A stretch of DNA of 49,602 nucleotides from an uncultured Bacteriovoracaceae bacterium. Its GTDB lineage: Bacteria; Bdellovibrionota; Bacteriovoracia; Bacteriovoracales; Bacteriovoracaceae. Of the stretch, positions 48,608-49,602 are shown one piece after another. Made by a program: the position numbers and the translations under genes. Below the pieces are notes generated by a model. That model was not told the DNA's origin and did not search any database. It was given only the letters and a program-made list of their open reading frames with translations. Every line of letters starts with the position of its first letter. Position 1 is the stretch's first letter. The stretch is from assembly GCA_937930825.1 (NCBI GenBank), contig CALHBL010000101.1, positions 1 through 49,602 on the forward strand, read 5' to 3'.

Positions 48608-49600
48608 TTATTGTTTTGATCTAAGTGATTGGCTCTTTTGAAAAAGCTCTCTATCACTTAGGTTTGAGAAGGCCAGAAAGTCTTGTTCTGGTTTGGGAAG
48701 TCTAAGGGCCTTTGAGAAGGCCTCTTTATTTGCAAAACCTTCTTCTTTTAATTGACTAATTAGGCCCCTAAACTCATTTCCTACAAGCTTCAATAGCCTT
48801 CCTTGTGTGAGGAATTCGATATTAGTAGGGTGGGAAAAGACATCTTGAGAAGAGCAAGAGAGTTGCACCTTAAGACCATTATAGTCGAAGGATGTGATTT
48901 GAACTTCAAGCTTATGCTGGGTTTTTCTAATATTTTTGAAGTGAGGAAAGTCTGAAAATTGATTAGTTATATCTTTGTTATAATTTTCAAATGAACTACA
49001 GCAAAGAATAATATCTAAGCTTGGCTCAGTAGAAATGCCTAGAGGGCAGCTTCCCGTTATTAGTGGTGTGAACTCACGAAATTTTTGAAGAAAGTTTGTT
49101 TGTTCTAGGAAGTGAGTGACCATTAGGTTTTCTTCTATATTGATAATATGTTCAAGGGATCTATGATGAAACTTGATGGCACAATCCCCAAAGTCAACTT
49201 CTAACTCTGGATTTAAAAGCTTGGAGAGACCTTTAGTGGTAAAATCAATTTCTGAATAAGAATTAACTATTTGATCGAAAGGGCAATCAATTACAACTTC
49301 AATATGCTCAAAGCCTCTTTGTGAAACTCGGTTTGCTTTTGGAGCGGGGATTTCAATGAGGTCGATGAAATAGTTTTCAAATACAATGGGCTCAAATAAC
49401 TTGAAAGTGGAGATGGGACGACCACCAACTTCACTCTCAATGAGTAGAGCGCCTCTATTTGAAAAGAGGGTCTTTGTTTCTTTGTAGTGGTTTAAAGAGT
49501 CTGTGCGGAAGCATAGATGATCTATTTCCCAATTCCCAATATCAATTGCTGCTTCTTTAAGTAGGAGAGTAATTTTATTTAAGAATTTAAGAGCAGGGTC
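48608..49600 (-). CDS. YecM-like VOC domain fused to DUF4269 nucleotidyltransferase-like domain, partial
   Basis: An open frame that continues off the right end of the window, giving at least 330 residues; an internal ATG at 49123 could be mistaken for its start. The N-terminal part matches the YecM (VOC-fold) pattern: IDHLCFRTDSLNHY, IESEVGGRPISTFKL, IEIPAPKANRV, GFEHIEVVI. The C-terminal 170 residues match DUF4269, a nucleotidyltransferase-like family: FTPLITGSCPLGISTEPSLDIILCC, where other members have 'GTIPi...gSDLDIi'. The stop is two bases from the DUF2959 gene's stop on the other strand. The fusion links two families of unknown role. Confidence 0.75.
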   Translation of the reverse strand, partial: DPALKFLNKITLLLKEAAIDIGNWEIDHLCFRTDSLNHYKETKTLFSNRGALLIESEVGGRPISTFKLFEPIVFENYFIDLIEIPAPKANRVSQRGFEHIEVVIDCPFDQIVNSYSEIDFTTKGLSKLLNPELEVDFGDCAIKFHHRSLEHIINIEENLMVTHFLEQTNFLQKFREFTPLITGSCPLGISTEPSLDIILCCSSFENYNKDITNQFSDFPHFKNIRKTQHKLEVQITSFDYNGLKVQLSCSSQDVFSHPTNIEFLTQGRLLKLVGNEFRGLISQLKEEGFANKEAFSKALRLPKPEQDFLAFSNLSDRELFQKSQSLRSKQ

Positions 49601-49602
49601 TT

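Overview
This is a low-GC (AT-rich) bacterial chromosome segment, dense with genes on both strands and rich in short overlaps (ATGA, TAATG) and predicted lipoproteins. A singlet histone of the Bdellovibrio HBb (Bd0055) type, a fused ccoNO terminal-oxidase gene, a Gram-negative efflux system, diaminopimelate biosynthesis and many secreted or lipoprotein genes of unknown function suggest a predatory deltaproteobacterium-like lineage (Bdellovibrionota, most likely Bacteriovoracales such as Halobacteriovorax). That assignment is an inference from gene content, not from a search.

Layout. 0-4.1 kb: a broken gene fragment, mutY coupled to a secreted endonuclease/exonuclease/phosphatase-family protein, then two small envelope proteins. 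4.2-10 kb: rnpB on the minus strand, a TolC-like plus RND efflux pair with no adaptor gene between them, and a convergent coiled-coil/zinc-ribbon protein. 10.1-13.4 kb: an overlapping aroC-aroB-aroA shikimate operon. 13.8-17.3 kb: a minus-strand operon that I consider the most unusual item here. It has a good promoter, then a 38-codon peptide gene, an 85-aa protein, a large ABC exporter with an N-terminal PH-like domain, and a DUF1854 protein, and it ends at a strong hairpin. 17.3-26.8 kb: an epimerase lacking the usual catalytic tyrosine, an MscS channel, secreted proteins, and a cluster of two histidine kinases and two receiver-only response regulators. One kinase has an in-frame stop just after its best start codon.

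26.9-27.7 kb is a gene-free, rearranged tRNA locus with 52-bp direct repeats, an intact CAU tRNA, a 3'-half tRNA copy and an inverted third fragment. 27.7-31.2 kb holds dapF, a VanZ-like protein, a TlyA-type methyltransferase, a LOG-family enzyme and a membrane-anchored cytochrome c. 31.2-34.7 kb encodes two large secreted proteins of unknown function. 34.9 kb is a short hibernation factor gene with a structured leader.

35.3-44.3 kb is a complete-looking cbb3 oxidase unit on the minus strand: ccoI, ccoS, ccoNO (fused), ccoQ, ccoP (one haem motif), ccoG, a SafE-like protein and a 40-aa membrane peptide. It is preceded by a cyclic-nucleotide-domain protein and an Fnr-like regulator with cysteines. 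TGAT-N4-ATCA palindromes lie upstream of ccoI and of the regulator gene, so oxygen-responsive control is likely. 44.4-49.6 kb carries DUF1499 and DUF2288 proteins, the histone, a YceI-like protein, an HD-GYP protein, a DUF2959 lipoprotein and a YecM-DUF4269 fusion running off the right edge. Several short genes (17117, 35316, 40403) were found by translating gaps by eye.
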